A stretch of 64,000 nt of DNA from Beroe forskalii. Its lineage: Eukaryota; Ctenophora; Nuda; Beroida; Beroidae. The notes beneath the pieces were generated by a model. It was given only the letters and a program-made list of their open reading frames with translations, made no database searches and was not told where the DNA came from. Positions 24,181 through 39,100 of the stretch are shown here, one piece after another. The position numbers were made by a program, and so were the translations under genes. Position 1 is the first letter of the stretch, and each line of letters begins with the position of its first letter. Location of the stretch: positions 310,001-374,000 of the forward strand of contig WFMF01000043.1 of the NCBI GenBank assembly GCA_011033025.1, given 5' to 3'.

Positions 24181-27100
24181 ATGTACAAGTCTGTCCCCCA
24201 CGAGCACAATAACCGTAAGGGGATCATAGCCTTCCAAGCTGAACTGAGGAAGGAGCTGACGGATGGGGACGGATACTCGTTCGGACAAAAGGCGGGCATT
24301 TACAAGCAGACAATCCAGGATATTGATGCGGTAAGATACGTAGATTGTAGATACACTGTAGATAAACTGTAGATACAAGGTGTAGATTGTAAATGCAAGG
24401 TGTAGATTGTAGATACAGTAAAAAGGTGAAGAGTTTACACTTGTCTTTACTTCAGCTAGAAGTCAGCCAAGGGTTGGCCTGGAGATATTGGTATACTTTC
24501 CTGCGACCCTTCTTTAAACATTATATATTTAATCATGGAACTGTGAATTTCAAAATTTTATATGACAATTTACCCAGTCATTAATCGATTCCTTCCCCAG
24601 ACACTGAAGAATGATCGGAAGCACATGAAAGAAACGCTGGCAGCCCTCTCAGACATGTTTAAAGCAGCGAACACGTTCATCGAGGCTGAGAAGTGCTTCG
24701 CAGAGCACTTAGAAAACATGGGTACCAGTTCCATCAACACGGGCTCCCAGCACCCGACCATCGGTGAGCAGCTTACTCGGCCAATACTCCAATCTGGCAC
24801 TGGTGCGCCAGCAGCCAATCACCCTTTTTTGAGTTTTGAAAATCCTGAATACCCTAAAATGACAACAAATCATAGTTTCGGTTCAGGCTGTGAGGGTTCC
24901 ATCACACCATCATGGTTCAGCTTAATAAAAAGCTATTTTTGCAGTTTTTCGTTGAAATTATCAAATAATTGCACTGTATCATGTGGGCTCCATGAGTCCA
25001 TTGTAGACGATTTGTTTCGATTTTCATGGTTATTGGAATCCACGTTAATTTCACCACAATTTAAGACGTGAAGTAGTTACGTCTGATGTCTGTGCTATAG
25101 AGAGAATGTTGCGAACCTGTTTCAGCAAATATTTGAATAGAATGTGGTACATGTTAAGACCACCAATTGTGCAATTTGAGGAATGCAGACCTTGCATTCC
25201 TCATCGCTATGCGATCTATACAATACTGTGTTGTGGTTTGTAGATCGAAAATGTGCAAAGGGAGTAATTGAAAGATTCTTGATAAATATAATATTTGTCT
25301 TTCCTTTAGCAGTAACCACATCATTTCTGAATACTTCATACCTAAGTAGACTATAAATAAGACTATAAATCATCCGTTTTCGGGAATGCGCTGATAAAGT
25401 TGTCTCATTTGTTCAAAGGACTTTCGTCCCTCATGACCATCAAGGTACTGCTTAGACCTTTAGACACACGGTATCGATAACGGTTTGAATATTTGGAATA
25501 TTTTTAATATTTGAAAGAGAGCAAAGCATTCGCATACACTTCTCTTCACTTTCAGCGGTCTAAAACTTCTCAATTTCAGATAAAGGCCATCAACGAGTCA
25601 CTGATTGTTCCCCTCAAAACCTTTATCGACCACGGATCTCAAAAGGTAAAGTCTCGTTTGTTTGTTTGCTAGATTTCACTGCAAAACATGTACTCCACTG
25701 GACTCCAATTGTAATTAGTAGTTATTTGGACTGATATTTTGTCTGTGGGAGTTCCTGGAAGACTTGAAAATGTATGCAATCTATATTTCGAACTCATATT
25801 AATTAAGATTCATATCAATTCATATTGATTAGGATTTACGAGAGTCGTTTGAAAAAACTTGGAAGAACTATGATGCAGTAATGTAAGTACTCTGTAATTT
25901 CTTGACTCTTTGCCAAGTATGCGCTAACAATTAATTGCATATTGTTATTATGCCTCTATATTCATTTACCACAGTACTTCATAGTATTGAATAGAACTTT
26001 TATATTCGATATGCAAATCATATAACTGCTATCATATTATTTTGATGATCATGCTTTACTCTTCAGTCTCAAATAGACGGGGGGGAGACGATTGCAGTTT
26101 TTTGGATTTTTACTACGGTGGGGGACAGTTATTTAACACCCTCCCCGTTTAGAAATTTTGAAAATTTTGAAAAGATATACCTATAAAACCGATCAAAATT
26201 CACAATTTTTGTTAGAATTTTCAGCTTACAAGCAACCGTTTTGTACTTGATTCCTTAATTTGACTTGTTAACAGTCCAGTTTTGTTTATAGATTGTTAAT
26301 ATTTTTCTTCAAATGAAAAATTATCAAAATCACATCGAATTATCCGATGCAAAGTCACCCCCCCCCCCACTTATTTGAAACCCCCCCCTTTTTACGGCAT
26401 TTTTGGAAAACATACACAGGGGGACAGTTATTACACCACCCCCGTCTATTTAAGACTGAAGAGTACTTTTCATATCATTGAACTAGATTTACTATTTTCT
26501 TTAAAATTTGCACCAACATGAAACGAACCGATTAAAACTTTGATTTATTAAGCCTTGGATCGAGAACATGCGGTGTTGATGGTAGGTACTATTTGGTTGT
26601 CAATTTAACTCACATTAAGTTGTCAATGACAATGAAAACATTATCATTTATCGTTAACATAACAACTCAGATTCAGGTCTTATCAAAGAGCTACTTGAAC
26701 TGCTCAGTTTAGAGCAATTTGTTAAAAAGGCGGTGACCTGATTTTCACAAGAAGTTTTTAACAATCAAGTCCGTTTGCACATATAAAAATACCATAATAT
26801 ATGAGCCTTATTATATATGCATTAAAGCATTATTAAATGCTCATCATATAGGGCGCGCACGAATAATAGGGAGATGGAAGGATGACGTCATTATCATGAC
26901 TTAAAGTGTTGAATTGATGACCTCGCCTGTTATCCCTGCGTGTCCTACCTATAATAAAGCACAACCCCTAGGTTAAAACGCTCCACAAGTACACAATGGT
27001 ATGTCAATGTACATTATATCCGGTGTACTTTAATGATATGTTTACCAAGAGGCATATTATATAGTGGTCACGTGTTGCGTGTTTTGAACACTATCGTGTA

Positions 27101-30100
27101 ATCGTGGGCAGACTGGAGGTCCTCTAATGGTCCTCTTTTGATCCTCTTGCGGCCCTCTTGTGGTCCACTTGTGGTCCTCCTGTCGGAAGTCGGCGAACCT
27201 CCAGTCTGCCTAATCTTGATCATGGGAATATTTGGGATGATTGTACGTTACCAGCCCACTAAACTAATTGTATGGTATACAGTATACAATGTATACTATG
27301 TACTTGTGTAGCTGTGTATACATGGAGTACTCTGTGATATTTACTAAGAGGTGTCCACGTCTTATGTTATGTGTGTTTAAATGCTATCATTACATATTAT
27401 CACTTATGTGTTTAATTCCAAATATACACGAATGTGTTTGTTTTGCACGGAATCTGAGACATTATTCAGTAGATTTTGTGGATACTGTACACTGCATATT
27501 TTGTATACACATTTATACATTTCCCAAGAATGATTTGATGAAATGATTTATATTCTGAACATGAGATGAGCTTGATATGCTACTCTTTTGATGTACAGAA
27601 TGGCCGGAGATTTCCTTTACCACCTAGAGGCTAACCGTTCTACATATTCCAAAGGGTGTGACACCCCACCATCAGAACTGGGTATATTAAATTCTTCAGT
27701 TAAAACACAAGGAAATGATTCACAATTATTCCTTGCTGCTCATAGCTGCTCTCCAATTCAGTTGAGCCATGAGTTTTTAATCAGTTTCTCAGATAAATCT
27801 TTAATTTTTGAATCCTGTCTCAAAATATTCTATCACTAATGAGATAATATCCTGCTACTACTAGTTTAAATGATGGGTAAAGCTGCCTGCTACACGATAA
27901 TAGTTTGTATAGCTCTGATTCTCTGAATTTAATAATGCCTTTTGTCTTCTCCTTTCTATAGATGGGTAGCTGTTAGACGTATTACTGGTTTCCTGTCTGA
28001 CATCACCTTTAAAGCTAATTTACTAATTTTTGCCGTTTTACTTTCGCCATTTCATCAATAGGCATTGTACTAAAATATACATAGTGTCTGTAGTCTGTTT
28101 CAGCATACTAAATTGCTACATTAAGTTGTGTATGTCAGGCACTGTACTGTAGATTAACAGGGTGTCAGGTGTAGTAACTATAATGACACGTAATTATCCT
28201 TCAAAACTGCATTTACACTTTACGAAAGTGGGCATATAAACGTTAATGTAACCTATATAGTAATGATAGTAATAATTTAGTGATACTATACATTCACTAA
28301 TAGTAATAGTATCGTAATTAGCACCGTCTGCCATTTCACAGTTTCTGCATGCGCATAGTAAGACAGTTACTCGGAGGATTGCTGTATTATTGTGGGTTTT
28401 GGCATTAATTGCCCATTCTGAACCATTCTAAGCCTATTCGTACACGACTTGACATTTGACATCTCTGAAAGAGGCATGCGTATCACTTAATAGGATTTCC
28501 CTGTTTATCGGCATAGTTTCTGAATTTCTGACGTAAGCCTTTGTTATTAAAAATAAGATGTTGGTCTTCCTCAACACAGGTACCAGTACTGTATGTCATA
28601 CAACCGCTACTTTACACCGCCAAAGTTGCTGATGCATGCCTGATTTACAGGTATTAGTCCCAGGAGAGAGAGAGCCCAGAGTCACAGAAGATGCCGTAAT
28701 CACCATCTTATGTTACCTTCACGTCTTTAAATCCTTTGTTGTGATCACTGACAACAAAATCTAAAGTATTCTCTTTATGTGTAATATTTTATAAGAAAAT
28801 GTAGCCTGATTTAAGACTTTTCATCCTAAATACCTAAGGGTAGCCTAAACTCAGTAATCCAAAAGAAGGACTGCATAAAGACACTTGACATTTAATCAAC
28901 ACGTACTCAACACTATACAGTATACACTATTGTCTATTGATGATAGACGATCTAGCTTGGCTGTGTTGAAACGGCGCCACATTCCTATGGGTATATTTTC
29001 AAAATAATTCTAAGGTTTTTTTCGAGAAAGCGGATCTGATTCACCAAATTTTTCATATAATTCTAATTAAGTACCTTCTTTTCACCACGATAATTGGACC
29101 GATTTAAATTCAAAGTTACTCAGTTTATCTTCTTTTTAAAGTTGTACCCTTCTTAAAGCTATCTCTGCAAGGAACCCGCATTTCATAAAGATAAAAGTAC
29201 AAAAATGCCGTTTTTTTCATTTTATACAATACCAGTGCTATGCCTTGCAGTTTGCAATTAAATACATGAAAATCTTTTGTAATATATCAGGATGAGTGCT
29301 TATCATGGTAACTGCTAAGTATTTTGCATAAGGCATTGAGGCAGAAAGCACTGTATTTCCAAGCGATTACGGGTCTGATACATGTACAATACATACCCAT
29401 TGCCCATTACATCACCGCTATCTCCAACTCATAATTCGTCATGATCGTTTAATTCACTGCCTTCCCCACACCCCACCGTCCCTCATTTTAATCAAATTCA
29501 AGCCAAACGCTCGAATGGGCGGTGGCCTCGACGCTCCCTTAGCAATGCCGGCAGAACTCGCTCCAAATGCCTATAAAAGGTAATACCTAATTCATTGTAG
29601 CTGCACTGTACACACTGATCATATGTACCTGACGTTAAAGTTGATGTTGAGGAAGGCGATGCATTATGTACCGAAGATTATAATGTGCGCTCAGAGTAAA
29701 TAGGCGGTCGAAATGACGTCATTAACAGTATGCGCGCAGCCAAATTGTCGAAAATAACCGCCTATTTTTCATGCGCTGGATATAGGTAATAGGTGTTGCG
29801 TTGTCTCCTGAGGAATGAATATGAAATCTGCTGAAAATAAATTACGATTGACACAAATTTGGTGGTAGCATTGAGAGAAACAACTTTAAATCAAGAAAAA
29901 TTTTAGATACTGAGAACTGACACATTGTAATTATGCGCAATTCGTGAATGAATGGTGGAAACTGTGGATGAGCTAAAATACTGAAAGGAACAGAAAAGCA
30001 GAAATGTCCTGAACTAATAATTATTTGGAAACAGCGTGTCTCCTGTTTTCAGCTCAAAAGTTGACTTGCCGATTAGCAGTTGAATATGAGGTCATAATCA

Positions 30101-33100
30101 TGAAATTAGCTTATATCAAACGATACGCTGAATCGCCTATTTTCAATTCTTACACCCACAAACCCACAACCTACACTCAGTGCATTTCAAGCACCGTGTT
30201 GTCTGTTTTAAGGTTTTGTGGTACATTTAATACAACTCCTGTTCATTACCCAGTGTACACCTGCGAATACTATAGGCTACTTGAATCCATCAACTGGTCA
30301 CTACAAAGCATAACGATTCGGTCACTTTTAGCAGCCTCTTTATATTTGGGAGTGTTCTTGAAACCCATAATAACCCGCTATGTCCGATTTCACTTCGCAA
30401 TTCATAATGACAACATGTCGGTGTGTGGAGTACTTATTAAGCCATTGTTACAGCATATATATTAACACTTTTAGTACTAATGTGCTACATTAGTAAGTGC
30501 CGACAGCTTCGTTCAAAAACCAATTTGTGGCACTTGGGTGTATTGTCATCCTACTAATAACACTACTATGAATCTCAAGACAATATGTTGTTTTCTAAAG
30601 TTCTAAGAAAGGAGAATTTTCTACATTGTTCTTTCATCAATATTAATTAATTACTCATCACAATACCATGATCCTTATTTTCTGATGCAACAAAAATTAT
30701 ATTTTCGTTGCCTTAAACAGTAAAAAGGTTTGCATGACATCATACGCTTACTTTCCTAACCGCAAATCTTATCTCAAGGAAAGATTCTATATCATTGACC
30801 TATTGAATCTTAACGCTTCACATCATGACACATTTTACCCAATAATTTGAACTATGAATTTAGCTGAACCTGTCATTCGAGCTCTGTTATACCACACGCC
30901 AAGATATGTAATATCCGGTCTACGGCGCATTGTGCAGTTTCATCTAATCTCCTTATTAGACATAATCATGTGCCGGAGATTTGAGATTTTGTGTGAGTAT
31001 TTTGCTCTCTAACCTCTACGAATTAGTAACTTCTGTAATAAGGCGTGTCATGTATGTACATCACAAAACATATTGTATGCATTCAAAAATGCGTACATTC
31101 AGTCAGACTCTAGAAAGTCTGACTAGGAATTCATAAGAAATTCAGTTTAGTACATTTTACCTGGAAAATGATGCCTGAATAATGTCAGTATTTTATGAAA
31201 ATACGCAAAGGTGTACCGTGTGTGTACAATTCATGATAATCATGTCCAAGTCCTGTCACATCTTGTAATGTTAGCTCTCCCTTTAATTGCCCTGTGTTTT
31301 ACATTTATCTGGCACATTATCTGAAACATGACCCTCTGCACTGCGGTATATGTTAACATTGGCATTGTACACTGTAATTCCCGCCCGTAGCAGATACAAT
31401 GCTTCCTCTAAATTGTATACCCCAGCCCCTGTATTGTATGCCCTAGCCCCATACCAGCATACCTCATGTACATTAAATGTATCCCCTTTTTGTATCTGCC
31501 CCTCTAATCGCAATACTTCATGTACAATATGATTATAAGTACACCCCTCCCCCAATACACTCAGTTTTTTTAATAAGAAACTGTCTATAAGAAACTTAGC
31601 CTAGGATTTCCGAAAATTTAAGAAACTTAGCCTAGAATTTCGGAAAAATTAAGAAACTTAAACGATTTACAATTAAGAAATTAAGAAACTTCTAGCCTAG
31701 AATTTTGAAATTTGTGTATAAAATCCTATTGCAACTGAAATTCTTTTTAACATGAAACGTCGAGCTTCATGGGGCTGCGCCCCAGACCCCCACTTTTTGA
31801 TTGCGAACATTTCGAAACTAGGTAATCAAGTACTTCCATTGGACTTTTATTACCAAGCACAAAACAGAAATTTAGAAATTGTTGTTGAGACAGGACACTA
31901 TTACAGTTCCATATCTATTTCCAAAAGTTCCAAGCATTAAGCTCGGCTGGGTAAATCTTTATAGGATTTAGATATTATCTAAATTTTAAAATTCGCGAAC
32001 TTTTTTGGAAGAACATTTGATGAAGATCCCTGAACATTGTATACAGTTGCACAAATCTTTTAAGATAGGTAGGTAGGTACATGCTTAAAATTGTATAATT
32101 TACCTAAAAATATCAGAAGGTTCGATTTTAATCCTCAACTACAGTCTACAAAGTAGGTTCCTATATTGGAAATTTGGTTAACATTTTGCTGTACGGTATG
32201 TCGGTATGTAGAATTAAGAAACCGATTAAGAAACTTTTAGGCTCAAAATCGTGAAAAAATAAGAAACTTGTAGCCTAGGTTTTCAATAAGTTTCTTATAA
32301 AAAAAACTGAGTGTAGTATCATTATCCGAGTGACAAATTACACGTAGTATATATCGTGTACACTAATCATTACATCACCCCCTTGCGAATTAGAGGTACT
32401 GCTAAGTTGTTATATATATATATATACTCGACACATGATGCCTTATGATGGTAACACTTGCAAGACTTACTCCAAAGTCCAAACAGCACTCTCTGTGCAG
32501 TACGCTATACAGTACATACTATACATTTTAGATTATACTCTGCGCCATACAATATACACATCACATACTATATAATATAGAACTATAGGTCGAAGGAGTA
32601 ACCTAATACCACATATATGTAGTGAGCGCGAAGCGCGAACTATATATAGACGCATTATTGGCCGAAGCGAAGCTGAGGTCAATAATGGTTTGTTTTGGAC
32701 GAGGCGAAGCCGAGTTCAAAACAATGTGGTATTAGGTACTCCTGAGACCTATGGTGATATTACATGGCGAAACCACAAAAAATTAACGCGCTAAAATACG
32801 TAATAACGTGAAAATAGACTTTGACAAGTAGCATACAGCCGTCAGACAGGTTGATGTGTAAATTTACATCCGGCCCGGATCAGAACAAATTAGTGCTAAA
32901 TCGTTGGTGGTGTGTCTTGCAGGAAGAATTACAGATTTTGCCATCAACCCACTGCTGTAAATCTTGATAAAGACGTCACCTTGAACATTTTGTTCATCGT
33001 GGAATGTATAAATTCTATTACCACAGAATGCATATCTATGTTTGTCCCATCCAAATTATGCAAATTCGATTGACACTACTGAGTTGCTATCATATAAGGG

Positions 33101-36100
33101 TTATAGGTTCGTTCCCGACCCTATAACCCCGGAAAATCCGGGGTTATAGGGTCGGTAACGACCACATAACATGGGGTTATAGGATCTGACCGACCCTATA
33201 ATATAGAAATACCCCGATGTATATGGTAGCAAATAAGGGCTTATGAGCCATGTAATTGTAGCTATGAAACTTTGTCCCGTGTTTCGCGTGTTCTACCCTT
33301 ACTATACATTTTTCATGCACCGAGTTGCTATACATTTTGTATACTTGTACAACACTGCCCAATGTACATTTCACTGCACGCTACGCGTATTCTCGCAGTA
33401 ATTGACTAATGTCCGTAAGTCGCACGTCGGCGCAGTTTATTACGACATTTCATGATGTAACACTAAATATTACTTGAAGATGCTACAAAGTCAGCCGACC
33501 GCTGCGTTTACATGTCTTCATTCATTACTTCGCTACATTTCTAGTGTATGACCATAGTTTAATGTGCGATCTCGAGATTAATTCCGTGATTATACTGTGT
33601 ACACTACTGTGGCTACTGTATTGTGAGGGGCGGACTCTAAACTGTGCAGAGCTATAGTGTATACTGAAACACTGTGTATTGTATTTACTGTACAATCCAC
33701 AGTCCACACGGTATAGTGTATTCAAGTTGTATGCAAACTGTACACATCAGTGTAACACAGCAATACCCGTCAGTGTGACACAGTTATTAACTGTGAATTA
33801 ACATTATGTAATGGTTGTAAATTGATGTTACTGAAAGTGACTAGCTCGTCGGCCACGGGCCAACGCAAGCAATGTCTAATCATTATACCCCTATTATGCC
33901 CACACGAGAAAGTAAAGAAAGTTAAGATGACGTCATTATCATAGCTTAAAGTGGTAAGTTGTTGACGCACACAGCGTTCAAGTTGATGTTTCACAGTTCC
34001 ATGTGCAACATGGCATGATGTAACAATGTTACATGAGTGAAATGGTCATGGGGCATGGGTTGGAATATAATTCATACACCTAAGTCCTGCTCGACTCATT
34101 CAGGAATATTTGACTCTTGACTACTCGCATTATCACATACCTTTCTGACGTGTCTTTACTTCTTTTAAACTCTTGGTAATCAACCCTACGATAAACCCCG
34201 CGAGCGAAAAATAGGCGTTTAAATTACTACATAGCGCTATGATAATTAATGCTCCCGTTTTACGTAACACTGAAACATGCTATGATGTACCATAATTGCT
34301 ACACTAATTAAACAAAGCACCGATGTTTTTGGGTTCAATTACCGTAAGTCTAGTTATCAAACTACTTTAGTAATCTTAATAAGTGCGATACGAATTAAGT
34401 GCGCACTTAATGATGTGGCATGTGCGCACCAAATTAGTGCGAGTTTTACAAAAATCGCATTTATTAATTGTCGCACTAGGCATCATTGAAGTGATAGATT
34501 ATCATGTTATCATATTAGTCATGTACTTGATACCTCGAGTTATACATTATAATGTATCCCCATGTACTTGGTACATATTATAATTGCATTAGACACGCAG
34601 TAGTTGATACATAGAGAACTGTGTTATGTGACATTATACCCTCCCTTATGGTCATATGTGAAGGAATACACAGTTTATTACAGGGTACTAAATGTACAAA
34701 AGTTAATGTATCGCCGGTAATAACATAATGGTTGCAAATTAGTGATAATAACTACGCCTTCAAATAACGCAGCTGTGAAGGTGCAGTGCCCCAGGGAAAT
34801 GCCGCATATTCGCCCTCAATTCTCGTTAATATGCTCGCGTCGCAGTGGCGCTTTACACATAATCTCCTGACATTTACACAGCATCAAATGCTTCGTGCAC
34901 AGAACCCTTTAACCATTCATGGGATAATGTTTGCTGATTCCCTGAGCTGAACTTGAGCCATGATGGCACGATGCCAAAACACCTTGCAAGCACTTTTAAC
35001 TTATTGATTGTTACTATAAACGGAACAAGTGTGAAGTGTGTTCAAATTCTATTGTGTATGTTCAAACTCTGGTAGCTCTGGCTTGTTATACTTGCTGCTA
35101 AAGATGATGGACTTGTTGCTATAAATTGAACATCAAGAACATATCTTTAAAAAAAGATATAGTATAGTAATAGATATAGTAATTTAGTACCTATATTGTT
35201 CAAAATGAAACAATTGAAGTAGCTAACTAACTAAGAACTTGTTAGGTCCACTGCTAATTTCAAAAGAGCTTATGACCATTGTATTGACCAGCTACGTATC
35301 TCATAACTCATAGCAAATTTTGATGAGGGACAATACTTATATTGTGTTTTCAGTAGGTACCTACCTATTAAGAAAACAAGAAAATTTCAATATGTGCAAC
35401 ATAAATACGCGGTCGAGTCTTCGTCGCAAGCGATGGTTCACATATAACGTAATTCAAATGATTTGGTTACACAAACAACTAAAGTAAACTTGATAACAGG
35501 GGAGGAGCTGAAAAATGATAACGTATTATGTGACCAATCCCTAACGCTAAGTGATATGATTATAAATTTGTGCCGGCTATTTTTGCGCATTGATCCCCAG
35601 GATTCAAAATACAGCAGTCTGTCTTCAATAGGGAGTTGATGTTTAATCTATTAATGTTATATCAGTGTTAAGAATTTACTAAGGGCACTAAATTGTGCAG
35701 ACATATTTTATATGTGCAGTTTAATTTTTTGAATTTTACTAGTTTAACAAAAAATAAATATTACTTTCAACACTTTCAACTTAACAACCTTAACCGAGTA
35801 TAGGCTATGCAAGTTTCCGTAATAATTACATTAGTCCTTGGCTGGCACCCTGGTACGCTTTCTATGAATAGGGGGAGTCGCCGAGGAGCGGTCAGTGGAC
35901 TGCTACTTTGCATTGGTATCTACTGAAATCATGCCACTTTCATGTATTGGTATTAAAAGTTATCGTTTTTGAATCGGATGATATACAGCAATTCTCTATC
36001 TATTAAAACAGATCCCCGTAAACCGTATGTTGAGTAGCTGAATGTTTAATGGAAAACTTCTGTCATGATACAATAGTATGTACATTTTGTAAACTACATG

Positions 36101-39100
36101 ATCTTTACATTTTAAATAAATTCTCGAAAGAAATTAGGCATCTCCGTCTTAGTTAACCAAATCATCAAGACTCATGAAATGAAAATATTACGGTGGCTAC
36201 ATTGTACATTGTACTTTATATTATACATTCAATGTACTCAAACTGTAGCAATGAGTTCGTCATACAGTTTGAAATTACTGCACTCAAAAAAGTTCAATAG
36301 CGCACAATGTTTAATAATATGATACATTCATTTTACATTCACTGCCAAGGTAGAACTCCACACTACAGGAATCAAACTAGGGATTAAACATCAATCAGTC
36401 ATATAGCAAATGCTATGCCCAACCTGTTATAGCATAAAAATTTTAAAAAGTAGGAAAAATGAAATATGGAAAAATATGAAAAAGGATAAATTTTATCAAA
36501 CCCATCGCCCACAATGTACATTTCAATGTACACTGTCTAAAACCATCGATTGATTGTTCATTACTATTTTTGTACGTCTTTATGTCAGTAAAATGTATAC
36601 GTCTGTATTTGTACGTAGCCGTTTTTATTCTGTACTAAGTACGTCTGGTTTTGTTAATTATACTACAGTCCATTCTATATAGTACAATGAACAAAAAACT
36701 CATGCGTTTATAATAATGTTGTACGTTTGAAGCAAATTATTATACACGATTCTGTGCTCGATTTAAATCATTGCACACACACACAGTGCTGCCACATAGT
36801 GTCAGCAATGGAAGTATTTTCTTGAGAAAGTGTGTCATGTACATAGTGTACTTCACTACAGTACTTTATAATTTTATACTTCACAACACTATACATTGTG
36901 TGGAAATCACATTAATATTCATAGACTGCCTGGCTCGCTTGTGCCAGAGTGACGTTATAATCGCGACACTAATTACTATTGGTGACGTGTTACACACAGC
37001 GTGCCTATTATAATTCTTTTCACAGATAATTTAGTAGCTGTGACATGTGATTGATCAAGTGTGTGTGTGTGGGGGTGTACTTTAGTGTTGTCAGCACATT
37101 ATAATTACAGCATTCTGTGTTGTGTATGAGTATAATACTGCACAATCGGGGGAGTTGTTGATTATATTCTAACATGCCTGCACGATCAATAAGTGATGAC
37201 ATCATGATCATAGCTCGAAGTGGTAAGTTGATGACGTGTGCCCGCTTATTTTCTCTCCCACGCGGGGTATGCTATTAGTTGGGAAGCATGAAATGAATAT
37301 AATGATGGTTTTATGACGTAAAGATATTCCTTATTCAAGTATTATCATGGCCCGATAAATAGCTTTATACCAACGAGATATGCTATAATTGTGATTGTTA
37401 GTTGAATGTATTGTGTATACAATATACAGATATTGCACACATGCATTGCATACAATTGTTTTTTCAAAATGCACTAAAATATTTAATAACGTTTATTTCA
37501 GGAATAAGAAACAGAAGAACGCTGAGGCTCATGTTGATGCTTTGGACCCAGTGAGTGCACAAGTCTATATTCACTGTTATGTAGATAAGTAGACAAGATT
37601 GGTTTATCTTGTATTTGAATTGAAGTTACAGTATTACCAGATCGACATAACTTGCAGTAAATCACTCTAATATTCTAAATGTTTCGAATAAGGCGTGACA
37701 ATGTGACATGATGTATGTGTATGGATCTGAATAAATGGAAATTCTGCAATAAGAAATAAAGATGCTGTATTTTATTGCTGTTTGTAGCTGTATGGTGGCT
37801 TGTGTCTGGGCATGCATGGCTTGTAAAATTGTGTCTTGTAACAGAGTGCAACATCTCATATGTCTAATCCTTTAAAATCGCTAATAGATAGATTAAATGG
37901 TTTGATCAAATCAAGCATCAATTTAGTTAAACACCTTGAACTGTCAAGAATTAGATACTAGATCAAGTTAAGCAATATGAAGCACACGAAAGCAGAAAGG
38001 GGCTTCCTAAGTTTCTACTGATAGAAAATATATTGGACATAGGGGACAATCAAAGTTTATATGATAATTGATCAAACCTAGTTCTTTTAATCGTATCAAA
38101 TCCGGTTATCCCCCTCTTACTTAGTTCCCCTCCCCATTTCACAGTTTGAAGACATCAGCGAGAGTAAACGCAAAGCGAAGCACGACGTATGTGACTTCAT
38201 GATCAAGTTCAGTGAGATATCGGGGAAAACGGGCGCGGAGTTCGTTTCTCTGCTCATTTCGCTCTACGACGAAGAAGTCTCGTAAGTGGAGTTATAACAG
38301 TTTGGGTACATTTAATCGGTGCATTTTGGGGCGTCTGGGTGCTTTAGGGGGCGTTTTGACTTTTGGGTGCGTACTGTATTTAGAGGGCGTTTAGGATGCA
38401 CCAGCCTACATAAACCCTTATATTATATCGTTTGCTAGCTCACGACAGAAAGGGTCTTATGGTGTCTTAAGCTGTTATAATAACGGTGGAAATAGATTCC
38501 CTGTCGTGAGTCACTTAAGTTCTCAATCCATCTGAGAAACAAACCTCAGATCTGAATTGTTTTATTTGAATCGTTCAAAAATATCTCTTTTTCAGGTACT
38601 TTGACAAAGGGCTGGGTTCGCTCAAAAACCTTGATTCTTATCTCAGTAATCTACGAAATGAAGTGGCAAACGTAAGTACATTAGGGTTTCAGAATTTTAT
38701 GTTTCCGGATTTCTTCATATCTAATTTCTATGATTGTTTCAGTAACAATTTGATACTAGAATACCATCATGTAAATAAATATGCAAATATGATCAGTAAA
38801 TGAATGGCATACTTAGTAATGACCACTTGATGGACTTCCTCCTCAGTTGAAGTCTAGTCAAGAAGCAGATAAAACAGAGTTGGAGGCAATCCGTGACAAG
38901 CTCCGACCTCCAAAGCCAGAAACACTGACCACGGCTTCTGAACAAAGACAAGTTAGATTGCAGGATCATCATTTTAATTTGATAATAATGAAATGAACTC
39001 AAGCGTGTCCCATGGTGTTTTGGAAACGAAACTGAAACAATGAAATTTGATACTTTAATGTTTTGAAACTTGTAATTTGTTGTGTCCAGTTGGTCGTTTA

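Noticed and set aside
26561..26582. Possible extra ArfGAP exon between 25882 and 37502
   Set aside because: Although GT/AG-like signals occur, joining 25882 directly to 37502 restores phase and the expected BAR alignment; the extra piece adds unrelated residues.
30025..30465. 146-codon ORF in the 11.6-kb ArfGAP intron
   Set aside because: Opens with TTG rather than ATG, has no recognisable domain and no splice context. It could be a decayed gene, but there is not enough to call it.
31283..31555. 90-codon minus-strand ORF rich in VYN motifs
   Set aside because: It seems to reflect imperfect repeats of GTATACAAT-like sequence next to a TIR element rather than coding selection.
33100..33125. 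tRNA B-box-like GGTTCGTTCC
   Set aside because: No cloverleaf can be drawn around it; it belongs to the 33111-33159 hairpin.
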